Below are positions 41,765 to 51,845 of a DNA stretch of 64,000 nucleotides, piece by piece. The first letter of the stretch is position 1; every line of letters begins with the position of its first letter. The position numbers were made by a program, and so were the translations under genes. This DNA comes from Silene conica (lineage: Eukaryota > Streptophyta > Magnoliopsida > Caryophyllales > Caryophyllaceae): NCBI GenBank assembly GCA_029255685.2, contig CM055316.2, positions 76,134,861 to 76,198,860 of the forward strand, in the 5' to 3' direction. Under the pieces are notes generated by a model. That model ran no database searches, was not told where the DNA came from, and was given only the letters and a program-made list of their open reading frames with translations.

Positions 41765-44700
41765 ATGCCTAGGGGTGACTCTAGCTCTTTGTTGTCATCT
41801 TCCGAACCGGAGAGGCTCTTTCGGGCCCTAAGGAGGAAGACTATTGCAAGGGTGAGAATTGCGTCCCAAGCTTCTACTAGCCAAAACAACCCCTCTTCAT
41901 CCGAACCACCAAGTCCCAATCAAAGCAATCCTAGCCCAACATCCGAAAGTTTTGACAATCCGTTTTATCAATCACCACCACAATCACCACACTTCCCAAA
42001 CAACCATCAAATTCACATAATGGCCGCTCTTCGTGATTATAACCGGCCCAATCACAATGACACCACCAATCCAATCAACTTCGGGGTTCTTGTTCCTCAA
42101 AATTTTGAAATACATCCTTCCCAAATGAGTTCAATCGAAAAGAATGCCTTTAGCGGGGCTTCCCACGAAGATGCTCATGGGCACCTAAGAAAATTCAAGG
42201 GTAAAGTCGCGATGATAAAGAAGACCGGAGTACCCGAGGAGACATTAAGGCTTATGCTTTTCCCCTATTCCTTAACCGACAAGGCCGATAGGTGGCTAAA
42301 TGTCCATGCTCCGAATACATTCACCACATGGGACGACTTGGCAACGGCTTTCCTTGCCAAGTACTACCCATCCTCCAAGACCGCGATGCTCCGGAATGAG
42401 ATAACACAGTTTCAACAAGACGAGGGAGAGTCTTTGGGAGAAGCTTGGGATAGATACCAAGATTTGCTAGCCAAGTGCCCACACCACGGGATACCACCTT
42501 GGTACACAACTCAAACTTTTTTCCAAACCCTTCTCTCCCGGACTAAGGAAATGGTTAATGCATCGGCGGGTGGTAGCTTTGACCACTTGCCACATGAGGA
42601 AGGAACGGAACTCATCAAGAAGATTGTTGATTCGGAGGAAAACTATGGTACTAGGGGGAATGTCTTGAGGAAGAGTAGTAAGTACCCTAGTGAGCACCTT
42701 TCCAATGCTAAGGCAAACGAAGAAACCAATGCCAAATTGGACTTGTTAACCAAGAAATTGGAAGAGTTGACAAAGGGCTCCGCTACCAAAGAAACCAAGA
42801 GCAAAGTCCCGGGAATGTACCAAGTTAATAGTGTTGTTTCATGTGACTTATGTGGGGGATGCGGGCATACCTTTGATGTGTGTGCAAACAACAATTCCTA
42901 TGAGGGAAGTGAGAGTATGGAGGAGGTATATGCTTTCCAAGCCTTCAACAACCAAAAAAACCCCAATACTTTTAACCCAAATTCGAACTATTACCATCAA
43001 GGGATCCGAGGAAGCCCCTATATGAGTTACAAGAGTACCAATGTGTTGAATCCTCATCAAATCCAACAACCTCAAGGGCAAAATCCCCCCGGTTTTCAAC
43101 CAAGGGGAGGAAACTTCAACCCGAGAAACAATTACAACAACAACTTTTACCAAGGGAATCAAACCAACCAAGCCAATCAAGGCTTTCAACAAAGTTTCAA
43201 TGACCCGAACTTTAATCCAAATTTCCAAAACAACCAAAACCCACAAAATTTCAATGCAAATTTCAATAACAACAACCCAAACTTCAACAACCAAAACAAC
43301 AACCAATACCATAACCAACAAAATTTCCACAACCCAAACCACCAACAAAACTTCCACAACAACAATTTCAACAATCAAAGTCTCAATGACCAAAATTTCA
43401 ACCAACCATTTCCTAACCACCACCAAAACCCAAACTTCAACAACCAAGGTCCCAAAGCAAATCAACAAAGTGGGGGTGCAAGGAATGACTACGGGTTTCC
43501 CTTGCCCCTTACCAACACACCTCATCAAGATCTCTCAAGTGACTCCCAAGTTGGAGAGTTGCTTAAACTTGTGAAAGGCATGCAAGCGACACATAATCAA
43601 GAAATGATGAATTTGAAGACGGCAAATCAAAAAGAGATCCGGGAGATGGAGGCTAGAGTTGCTTCACAAGCCTTAGCCAACCCACAAAGGCCACCGGGCG
43701 GCTTTCTTGCCCAAGGTCAAAGCTCCCGGGATGCTTCAAAACCACATGGTGTCAATGCTATTACGACAAGCAAGAATGAGCAACCAATGCTTGAGAGGAG
43801 AGATGATGAAGGAGGATCGAAGGTAGAGCAAGTTATGACGGTATTAGGGAGAGGAAGTGAGAAATGTGTTGAGGAGGAGGTGATGGTGATGGTGTCCAAC
43901 ACTCCTCCGGATGATTGTAATGAAGTTGACATTGATGACTTAGACTTTGTGATGCAACAAGTCTTGAACATTCCAAAGAAGAAAATAGATGAAGGGAAAG
44001 AGAACATGGAGAAAGGAAAAAGTGTTGTTGAAGAAGAGTCCGAGCATGGAGAAGGCCTCATTGAGAGGAGAGTTTGTGAGTTCTTCCGAAAAATTACAAG
44101 AGGAGATCCTCGTTGTGAGGAATTGATGAAGCTTGTAGAGGAGGTGGAGGCAACAATCCCCTCCCGAGGAAAAAAAAGAGAAGTGAATGCAATCATGTCC
44201 GCCAAGAAAGTCCCATGCACCCTCCCCATCAAACTCGGAGATCCGGGTAGCTTTTCGATAAGTTGCCATGTTGGAGGGAAGAAGATTGATAATGCATTAT
44301 GTGACTTGGGAGCCGGCGTGAGTGTTATGCCTCTAGCTATGGCCAAGAAATTGGATGTCAAGAGTTTGTCTCCCGCTACAACTCCTATCACTCTTGCGGA
44401 TGGTACCGAAAAACTTCCTCTAGGGGTGCTTGAAGATGCTATCGTCAAGGTGGGGAATCTATCCATTCCCACCGACTTCGTGATATTAGACGTCCCCGTC
44501 GGTAGTAGCTCCTTCGTGATACTCGGTAGGCCATTCTTGGCCACCGGAGGAGCGACTATTGATGTGAAGAGAGGAAAGTTATCATTCGAAGTGGGAGAGC
44601 AAGTGGCGGAGTTTGAACTTCCGGAAGCTCCCGATACAAGTTCCAAGGAGAAGAAAGTTGGCATGGTTGCAAGTTTGTTGGTGAATGATGTCCCTAAGAT

Positions 44701-45025
44701 GTTTGATGAGAAGGGAATCATGGAAAATATGATCTTGAAAATTGAGGATGCTAATTTTACTAGCGAGAAGTTGTTGAGTCCGGAGAAGAGAGACCGTGAC
44801 AAAGAGCAAGGAAGACCGAGTTGTACTAGTTCTTTTAAGGACCCTTTAGTTGAAAGAAGGGACCTAGAGGAGCAAATTGCCGGAAAAGATGTCAAAGCTC
44901 GAAAGTTGATGATGAGCAAGATGGAAACTCGAAGAGAGAGCAAAGTTGAAGCCCCGTCCGCGGCTTTTGACCTTTTCTTGAGGTCACTAGTTAGCATGGA
45001 CGAGGTTTTGACCCACAAAGATTGA
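41765..45025 (+). CDS. Gag-protease polyprotein of the LTR retrotransposon
   Basis: A 1086-residue polyprotein; the ATG (MPRGDSSS) is the first in the frame. The retrotransposon gag domain spans roughly residues 126-260 (GHLRKFKGKVAMIKKTGVPE, DKADRWLNVHAPNTFTTWDD, FLAKYYPSSKTAMLRNEI, GESLGEAWDRYQDLLAKCPH). A CCHC zinc knuckle (CDLCGGCGHTFDVC) lies near residue 358. A long Asn/Gln-rich low-complexity segment covers about 395-570. The aspartic protease domain (PCTLPIKLGDPGSFSISC, CDLGAGVSVMPL, PITLADGTEKLPLG, FVILGRPFLATGGATIDV) lies at about 815-960. The catalytic motif reads DLGA, as in many plant Athila/Tat copies. The frame ends with no reverse transcriptase attached. There are no internal stops. 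Confidence 0.92.
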   Translation: MPRGDSSSLLSSSEPERLFRALRRKTIARVRIASQASTSQNNPSSSEPPSPNQSNPSPTSESFDNPFYQSPPQSPHFPNNHQIHIMAALRDYNRPNHNDTTNPINFGVLVPQNFEIHPSQMSSIEKNAFSGASHEDAHGHLRKFKGKVAMIKKTGVPEETLRLMLFPYSLTDKADRWLNVHAPNTFTTWDDLATAFLAKYYPSSKTAMLRNEITQFQQDEGESLGEAWDRYQDLLAKCPHHGIPPWYTTQTFFQTLLSRTKEMVNASAGGSFDHLPHEEGTELIKKIVDSEENYGTRGNVLRKSSKYPSEHLSNAKANEETNAKLDLLTKKLEELTKGSATKETKSKVPGMYQVNSVVSCDLCGGCGHTFDVCANNNSYEGSESMEEVYAFQAFNNQKNPNTFNPNSNYYHQGIRGSPYMSYKSTNVLNPHQIQQPQGQNPPGFQPRGGNFNPRNNYNNNFYQGNQTNQANQGFQQSFNDPNFNPNFQNNQNPQNFNANFNNNNPNFNNQNNNQYHNQQNFHNPNHQQNFHNNNFNNQSLNDQNFNQPFPNHHQNPNFNNQGPKANQQSGGARNDYGFPLPLTNTPHQDLSSDSQVGELLKLVKGMQATHNQEMMNLKTANQKEIREMEARVASQALANPQRPPGGFLAQGQSSRDASKPHGVNAITTSKNEQPMLERRDDEGGSKVEQVMTVLGRGSEKCVEEEVMVMVSNTPPDDCNEVDIDDLDFVMQQVLNIPKKKIDEGKENMEKGKSVVEEESEHGEGLIERRVCEFFRKITRGDPRCEELMKLVEEVEATIPSRGKKREVNAIMSAKKVPCTLPIKLGDPGSFSISCHVGGKKIDNALCDLGAGVSVMPLAMAKKLDVKSLSPATTPITLADGTEKLPLGVLEDAIVKVGNLSIPTDFVILDVPVGSSSFVILGRPFLATGGATIDVKRGKLSFEVGEQVAEFELPEAPDTSSKEKKVGMVASLLVNDVPKMFDEKGIMENMILKIEDANFTSEKLLSPEKRDRDKEQGRPSCTSSFKDPLVERRDLEEQIAGKDVKARKLMMSKMETRRESKVEAPSAAFDLFLRSLVSMDEVLTHKD

Positions 45026-45290
45026 AAGATGATCATGAAAGGTTTGGTGGAGTCACTTAATAACCACCGGTTGTAAGTATTAGATTTCTTTCTTTCATCT
45101 AGTTTGCACGTTAGTTTCTTGGTTAGTTCGGTTTTAGTTTAATTTTTAGGTTGCATGAGGTATTTGGATATGTTTGTTGCTTGTTTGTGGAAGATTCATG
45201 AGTATAGTCGGAGGATTATTGGCAAAACCGTTGTAGGCAAAGTTGATTTTTATGTTCAAATTAAATTATTTCTCGAAATAGTGTACAGGT
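45026..45290. other. Spacer after gag-protease
   Basis: Noncoding T-rich sequence leading into the internal hairpin array. No pol domain is recognisable in any frame. Confidence 0.6.
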
Positions 45291-45880
45291 ACTCCCAGCC
45301 GGCCAACCGGCCGACGGTACCATACCGGCTGGGAGGACCTGGACACATTTCTGTTTTTGATAGTTTATTTGGGCAGTTTTCAGATTTTGCATCCCCAGCC
45401 TGTACCTAACCGGCAGCCGGTAAACCGGCTAAGAAGACGAGTTCGTTATTCAAAAATCAAATTTCAAGGAGAAATGATTCCCAGCCCAGCCGGTAGGCCG
45501 GCAGCCGGTCCACCGGCTGAGAATCAGGAATGTGTGAACATATTTGAAGGAAAAAGCAAGGAGAAGGGCACCCCAGCCGGTCGGCCGGCAGCCGGTCCGC
45601 CGGCTGGGAGTGTTTTTGTGAGTGAAGGATTCGAAGAAAAGAAGGAGTTGGACTCTCAGCCGGTCGGCCGGCAGCCGGTCCGCCGGTCCGCCGGCTGGGA
45701 GTGTTTTTGTGAGTGGGAAAAGAAGAAGAGGAGAAGTGGAAATTGAAGACCTGATTTTGAGCCGGTCCGCCGGCTCATAATCAAAGCCCTTTGAAAAAAA
45801 ATCGGAAAAATCAAAAATTTTTGAAACCCTCACTCTCAGCCGGTCGACCGGCGGCCGATCCCAGACCGGCTGAGAGTCGT
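45291..45880. repeat. Internal array of seven hairpin modules before ORF2
   Basis: Modules are centred near 45315, 45410, 45500, 45590, 45680, 45768 and 45855, about 90 bp apart, with the same plan as the LTR modules. One (45757-45778) is a short form. Outer arms include TCCCAGCCGG/CCGGCTGGGA and CTCTCAGCCGGT/ACCGGCTGAGAG. The open frames through this region (PAGRPAAGPPAG type) are by-products of the repeat. The array ends about 200 bp upstream of the second ORF. Confidence 0.85.
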
Positions 45881-46075
45881 CTGTCGCGCAATTTAAGTCG
45901 TGAATCCCCCTTTCTTTTTCATTTCTTACCCATTTCCCTTCATTTCTTCTTCATCCTTCCTTATTTCCCCCTCTCCATTCATCCTTTACTCTCAAATACT
46001 CCCTCAAACTCCACCAAACTCTCTCAAAAATCAAAACCCCCCTTTGCTCCCTCATCACTTATCCTTCAATTAACC

Positions 46076-47815
46076 ATGTCGGGAAGAACAGAAAGGCGAT
46101 CCAAATCAAGGCACGACCCTACGGTTGAGCAAGAGTATGAAAATGTAATGGGAAGTGGCAACATTGGCCCGGATCCTTGCTTCCCCGGTCTCACATTTGC
46201 CTCAATCCAACAAAAAGGTAATTTCACTTACTTTAAAAATCGCCCCCTTCACCCAACTAGGTTCATTGATAGAGCCGGATTGAGAGAATTAGGGATTGAG
46301 AAAATTACAGCGGCTCTTTTTGAGGGTTTAGGAATGAAAACCTTGTATGAGACAAAACCGGTTCACACTTCTCCCCGGTTAACTTGGGAATTTTTGAGTT
46401 CTTTGGTTGTGACTAAAAACCGAACTTTGGGGAAAGTTGCATTTCTTGAGTTCCGATTGATGAATAGGGAACATCGTCTCACCTTAGATGAATTTGCTTT
46501 GATTTTTGGGCTAGACGGAAAATTAGCCATTAAGCCTCCGGAGGGCTTTGATACTGAGCTTATTTGGACAGCCATAACCGGTCTTGTAAGTGATAGAAGT
46601 CGAAAGAAACCGGCTAATAGGGTGCATTTGGCACCAATTAGAATTTGGCATAGGTTCATGGGGTGGACCGTTTTCTCTAGGGATGAGCCTCACAACTTCA
46701 CTACTACTGAGCTTGAAATAATTGGTTCTTACTTGGTTGGTGGCCCGAAATTGAACATTGCTCACCATATGGCCCTTCACTTGAGTAGGTTGGCATCCCA
46801 ACCTCAGCTTACTACCCCCATTTGTGTTGGGGGGATGGTCACCTTGATTGCCAACAACCGTTGTCAGAGGCACTTCACGGTCGACTTCATTCAGGGCGAG
46901 AATGTGCTATCTAGCCGATACTTGCAGGATGCTTTGGGGTGGGTGCGTTATAACCCCAGTGATCGCAAAGAGTATTGGCAGATTCGGGTTGACAACAAGT
47001 TCAAGAATTCAGTTCCTTTGCCAAACACCGAGTTGATGAGAGTTGTGCCGGGGAAGACCTCTTACCTCCTTGATATTGAGGCGGACCCCGAGGATCTTCC
47101 CCCAGACCAGCGTGCCCCTAGAGTCTACACCAGAGACAGAGTCGGTGCCACTCCTTCTGACCTTCCTTTTGAGCAGTTTCAGCAGCCCTCCATTTCCATG
47201 TCCCAGTTTCAGAGTGGTCCCTCACACTTCCAGGGATCCGCATCCACCTCCGGTCCATCTTCTTATTCATGCCCCCCAGAGCTTATTGATTTCATGGCCC
47301 GAGTTGACTTGGGTATGAAGAGTGCAGCGGATTTAGCGGACCAGCGCCAAGCCATAGCCGATGAGCGGCATAGGGATTTGACCTATAGGATGGATTACCT
47401 TTACCACGATCAAGCTTATGGGTCATTTCCGAGTTATGATCGGTCCGTCCGCGAGGGTTATCATCATCCGGATGGTGGTCGCCCGTCTTACTACATGCCT
47501 CCGGATAGGGGTTATGTGCCTCCTGGGGGTCGTTTTTACGGGGAGATTAACGTCGCCCCGGGTTATTTTGCAAACCCGATCTTTCCCCCCAACTTTCGGG
47601 GTAATGAGGATGCGGGCCCTCCGAGGCATTCATCCTTCCATGGCGGTTATGGTGATGCGGGAGCTAGTGGATCGCAAGCCTCCCCCTTCCGCGATTTCGT
47701 GAGCAACCCGAACGACTTCATGGTCGTTGATGGAGGCAATGGGAATGATGATGATGGTGGCGGTGATGAAGGATATGAGTCCGAGGATCATTTTGATGAT
47801 AGCTTTGATGAGTGA
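46076..47815 (+). CDS. ATHILA ORF-1-like protein of the LTR retrotransposon
   Basis: A 579-residue protein starting MSGRTERRSKSRHD; the frame is open for about 95 codons upstream but has no ATG there. Residues about 25-330 resemble the plant ATHILA ORF-1 family: FKNRPLHPTRFIDRAGLREL, TWEFLSSLVV, FLEFRLMNREHRLTLDEFAL, IFGLDG, then IRIWHRFMGWTVFSRDEPHN and MALHLSRLASQPQLTTPICV. The C-terminal 250 residues are low complexity: Ser/Gln-rich, then Gly/Tyr/Pro-rich, ending in an acidic tail. No signal peptide or transmembrane segment is visible, so an envelope role is not supported. The function of the family is unknown. It occupies the place where pol or an env-like ORF would lie, and its own hairpin-rich leader precedes it. 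Confidence 0.8.
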   Translation: MSGRTERRSKSRHDPTVEQEYENVMGSGNIGPDPCFPGLTFASIQQKGNFTYFKNRPLHPTRFIDRAGLRELGIEKITAALFEGLGMKTLYETKPVHTSPRLTWEFLSSLVVTKNRTLGKVAFLEFRLMNREHRLTLDEFALIFGLDGKLAIKPPEGFDTELIWTAITGLVSDRSRKKPANRVHLAPIRIWHRFMGWTVFSRDEPHNFTTTELEIIGSYLVGGPKLNIAHHMALHLSRLASQPQLTTPICVGGMVTLIANNRCQRHFTVDFIQGENVLSSRYLQDALGWVRYNPSDRKEYWQIRVDNKFKNSVPLPNTELMRVVPGKTSYLLDIEADPEDLPPDQRAPRVYTRDRVGATPSDLPFEQFQQPSISMSQFQSGPSHFQGSASTSGPSSYSCPPELIDFMARVDLGMKSAADLADQRQAIADERHRDLTYRMDYLYHDQAYGSFPSYDRSVREGYHHPDGGRPSYYMPPDRGYVPPGGRFYGEINVAPGYFANPIFPPNFRGNEDAGPPRHSSFHGGYGDAGASGSQASPFRDFVSNPNDFMVVDGGNGNDDDGGGDEGYESEDHFDDSFDE

Positions 47816-49191
47816 CCACCTTTGGAGGTGGTAGTTGGTGATGATTATGCTCCCATTGAAAAATCCAAAGCAAGTAACTCCCTTAATCCAAATTTCTCTT
47901 TTAGTTTGCATTTTACTTTCTAGCATGCATTTAGCCTAGTTAGTTTAGTTTGCTTAGTTAGTTTTAGTTTCCTTTTCATGTTTTCACATCATTAGTTTAG
48001 ATGCATATAGTTGCATTCATTTAGATGCATTTGATTTATATCTTTGTATCATATTGTCACATATAGATTGCATACATGTAGTTTAGAGCATTTAGTTTGC
48101 ATTTAGTCTAGTTTTTAGTTTCTCTTTTCTTTTGTTTACCTTTGTTTTTAATGTCTTTTTAAAAACCAAAAAACCAAAAAAATTGAAAAACCAAAAACTT
48201 TCAAAAATATGTTCTTTATTTTCCGGTTTTCCTCCTCACATTATGCATATAAATAAGTGTGGGGAGGAAGAACCGTTTATTTCAAAAAATTTCAAAAAAG
48301 CCAAAAACATGTTGTTTTCGTTCTTTTACTTCATTTCCCCCTTTGCACTTTATTACATTGAGGACAATGTAAATATTAAGTGTGGGGAGGGAAAATATCC
48401 ACCTTGTGAATATTTGATTGCTTTTGTAAGTATGAAAAACCTCAAAAATACCAAAAAAATCGAAAAATTTGAAAAATTCAAAAACATGTTTTTACCTTAT
48501 TAGTGTAGAATTGTATATACTTGTGTTTGCTTTCCCTCCTTTCGCATAGGTAACACTCGCTTGAGCACCGCTTTGGATCTTGAAGACACCACGGTATGAT
48601 CGTTCCAACCTCTATTTCACTCTCATTTTCTTCCTTTTGTTGCAAATAAGGAGGATGGGCTTGTATTTGGAGGATGTGGAGTACATTGTGGAGATTGTGT
48701 GTGGCTTGTGTGCTTTTGTGCTGTTAGGAGATGCATTAGCTTTGTTTGGCATTTAGTTTGATAGTCTCACTTGCATTAAAACATGTCTATACTAGTTGCA
48801 TTCATGGCATATAGTTGCATTTAGGATAATGTTTTGAAAATGCCTAATTGAGAACTTTGACAAAATCGTTTAAGCATTTGCAAATAATTCTTCTACTTGG
48901 GACTTTGTCTTTTAGAATGATTTTTAAAACACCCTAGGTCATGCTTTTCTAGTATCTTTCTGACCATGGTCCAATACCAAGTCAAGGGTTTGCATGTGAG
49001 TCACCTTGTCCACCCCCGTGATGTGAAGTGGTTTTGATTATCTTGTCTTGGTGACCTTGTTCGACTTGACGGTTTGGCAACCCAAAAATAACTTTCAAGA
49101 ATAAATTTGGAATGCTCTTGTCAATGATCATAAGAAGTGGAAATGTTTTGAAAGAAGAAAAAAAAAAGAAGCCTCAAGTGAAAAAGAAAAG

Positions 49192-49227
<36 letters not shown>

Positions 49228-50130
49228 TTAATGAAAAAAGGAATAAGAACATGTTGTTTTGGTGGAGGCGTACCACTTCGATGTGCTTTGGAGGGTAGCC
49301 ATTGAGTTGGCTTCCCACCTGGTTGTGAATTCGACCGCCCAAAGACAGAGTGATTGTCACCCCGATAAGCTATTGTCTAGAGGTTAACCGGTTGCCTAAT
49401 AAGCGATTGGCGAAAGCAAAGGACATTAGCACGCGTGGGACAAACCCCATCCTAACTCATGGCATGAAAAAGAAATGGAAAAAAAAAAAAAAAAAAATTG
49501 AATGAGGTCAAATTTTGATTGTAATCCACCATTTTGTATTGATTTGAGCATTTCATTCCAAAAAAAAATCAATTTTGCCTTGCCGTTTTGTCGATCTCGG
49601 GACGACCCATGACCTTTACTTTGTGAAGAATCTAGACTTGTTGCATCTTTTGCCTTTAGCATTGCGGGGATTATCATTCCATTCCATCCGATCGCCCTTG
49701 ACAAAAGTATTTGGATAACGGTTATGAAAGTAGCCTAGTTTAGCATGATTTGGCGGTGTTTTGTTGTCATCCTTCTTGCCTTAGTGACTTGTAGAATTAA
49801 TATTTGTGAAGGAGTTTACGACTTTGAATTTGTTCTCTTTTAGTTGTTTTCCACCGCTTAAATGAGGCAAGCGGTTTTCTTTCTTTTCCGATGCATGTTG
49901 TTTGTCTATACGTGTTTTGTTTTTACTTGTTTGCATCAAAAGTTTTGTAGCAAGACCTTACTTGCCTTACAATAGGGCATTCTCCCTCATGAATGTCAAA
50001 TTGTGAGTTGAAAGGGCTACGGGTGTAGCTAAACCCGATTCGGCTTATAGTTAGCTTAGTTAGTTGTTTCTTTGTTTTTAATAAGGGTTATATAGTTCGT
50101 TGATCTCTTACTCGAGGACGAGTAAGGTTT
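47816..50130. other. 3' noncoding region of the LTR retrotransposon
   Basis: 2.3 kb without supported coding sequence. It has two polypurine-like motifs aagtgtggggagg (about 48255 and 48379). The second follows acattgaggacaatgt, a context typical of plant gypsy 3' regions. Two long A runs (about 49190-49224 and 49478-49497) are also present. Confidence 0.65.
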
Positions 50131-50145
50131 AAGTGTGGGGAATTC
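50131..50145 (+). other. Polypurine tract
   Basis: AAGTGTGGGGAATTC lies immediately before the 3' LTR and after ctcgaggacgagtaagg, the usual plant gypsy arrangement for plus-strand priming. Confidence 0.75.
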
Positions 50146-51845
50146 TGATGAGCTCCATTTTGGTCATCATTTCCTTTACATTTTCTTTGTTTTCGGTCAC
50201 GATTCGACCTCGATTTGCGTATCTTTAGGTGTTTTTACGTCCGTTGCCTCGTATATTCCTATTCGATCCAATTTTTGTAGGTATTACGGCGTGGGCGAAT
50301 AAACGGGTGAAATCGAGCCGGATTTAGAACGATTTATGAAGAAATGTGGAAGAATTGTGAAGGAGGCCTCCCAGGCCCTCCCAGCCGGTCTCAAACCGGC
50401 GGCCGGTCGGCCGGCTGGTGGCCTTGACTCAAGATTTCAAACAAAAATGTGAAGAATTTTCCAGCCCCTTAAGAAAAGCCTCCCAGCCGGTGGCCTACCG
50501 GCAGCCGGCCAGCCGGCTGGGATGACTGTTCCATACTTAGCCAAATCCGAAGAATCAAGAAAATGAATTGCTGGGCAGATTCAAGTAAAAGGGTCCCCAG
50601 CCGGTCCACCACCGGCGGCCGGTGAACCGGCTGAGGGTACCTGTAGCCAAGAAGAAGAAGAGAAGAAATCAGAAGTTGAGGACAAGCCTCCCAGCCGGTG
50701 CCGGACCGGCAGCCGGCCGGCCGGCTGGGAATCATGGACCATTTGAAGAAAAGTCAGAAGTCGGATTTTGGGCTCTCAGCCGGTCCACCACCGGCAGCCG
50801 GTCGACCGGCTGAGAGGCCTTTTTCGTATTTCCGCACTCTATATAAACCCGCACTTAGTCTATTACATAGGACGTAACTTTTACATACTTTTCTAGGGTT
50901 TTGCACTGTTCCATTGCTCTATACTTAGACTCGAAAAACTCTCTTAATATTTTAATCCTCTTTAGATCTTAGTTTAATCTTAATATTAGTTAATCCTTTC
51001 TTAGTAATTCTCTTAGCTTTGTTCTTGGGCAATTTTAGAAGACTCTTATTGGGTTGTAATTTGAGGGTTTGAGAGAATCCTCCAAGTTGTAATCCAAGTT
51101 CCTTGCTTTTTTTTTCCTTATTATTGGTATAATCTTCTTCATCTCTACTTTATCTTTGCTTTTCCTTTAAGTTTTGTTTGTTTAATTGTTTACTCTTACT
51201 TAATCCAACATGTCTAGCAATTCCTCATCATTTGTTTACATACTTATGTTAGCCATGTGTGAGTAGTTCCCCTACTAAGGTTAGGGGTGTGCTTTGGTTT
51301 GTTGTTAGCTATGAATCTTGCTTAGGGTTATGATTTGGTTCTCTTCTTTGCTAGGTTTTCATTTATGCATGTTACATGTTTGATGAAATGTCACAACGAT
51401 GGTTGGACATGATTCTCATTGTTGTTGGCCTTTGATGATAGTCTAGGGCTTTCGCGGACATGTATATTTGTTAGGTTGGCCTTATTTGTAGCGAAAGCTA
51501 GGATAGGGATCGACTTTAGGTGAGTCAAATCGATAGACGAGACAAACCTAAGCCTAGTATAGTGGAGACCTTAGATTCCCTTGCATGATTCGTTACCAAC
51601 TTACCTTAGTACCCCCGACATCTTAGTATCTTTTATTCATCGATTTCATCTTGACACTTTTGCTTTAATTTATCTTTAGTAGTTGTTAATCAATCACAAA
51701 CTTATTACCCAACTCGAGCTCGAACTAGAACTTAAATATACAACTTCCCCACCGTCTTTTGGGTTCGACCCTAAATTATACTACTTAATTTGGGATTTTA
51801 TAAATTGTTTTTGGTGCCGGAATCGACGGCAAAATCCGGCCATCA
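50146..51845 (+). repeat. 3' LTR, including a second copy of the five hairpin modules
   Basis: A near-identical direct repeat of 39878-41579. The hairpin array is at about 50381-50818 and the TATA box near 50838-50848. It ends CCATCA and is followed by the ACAGG target duplication. Confidence 0.95.

Larger units (their letters stand above)
39878..51845 (+). mobile_element. Athila-like LTR retrotransposon, non-autonomous, young
   Basis: A 11,968-bp element with LTRs of about 1.70 kb that start TGATGAGC and end CCATCA. It is flanked by the perfect 5-bp duplication ACAGG (39873-39877, 51846-51850). The primer-binding site matches tRNA-Asp, as in the Athila lineage. Coding capacity is gag plus aspartic protease, then an ATHILA ORF-1-like protein. 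No reverse transcriptase, RNase H or integrase is present, so it must be mobilised in trans. By eye the LTRs differ at only about two bases and one small indel, so insertion was recent. Confidence 0.93.

Noticed and set aside
43200..43574. Thr/Asn-rich and hydrophobic frames overlapping gag
   Set aside because: Off-frame and antisense readings of the Asn/Gln-rich segment of the gag ORF.
43717..45036. 439-codon antisense open frame
   Set aside because: Exact antisense of the gag-protease coding region; no independent features.
45357..45833. Open frames with PAGRPAAGPPAG-type peptides on both strands
   Set aside because: They are translations of the hairpin modules; composition follows the repeat and there is no start context or similarity.
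46076..47815. Envelope-like protein
   Set aside because: No signal peptide, transmembrane helix or fusion-like segment is visible; the similarity is to ATHILA ORF-1, so an envelope role is unsupported.
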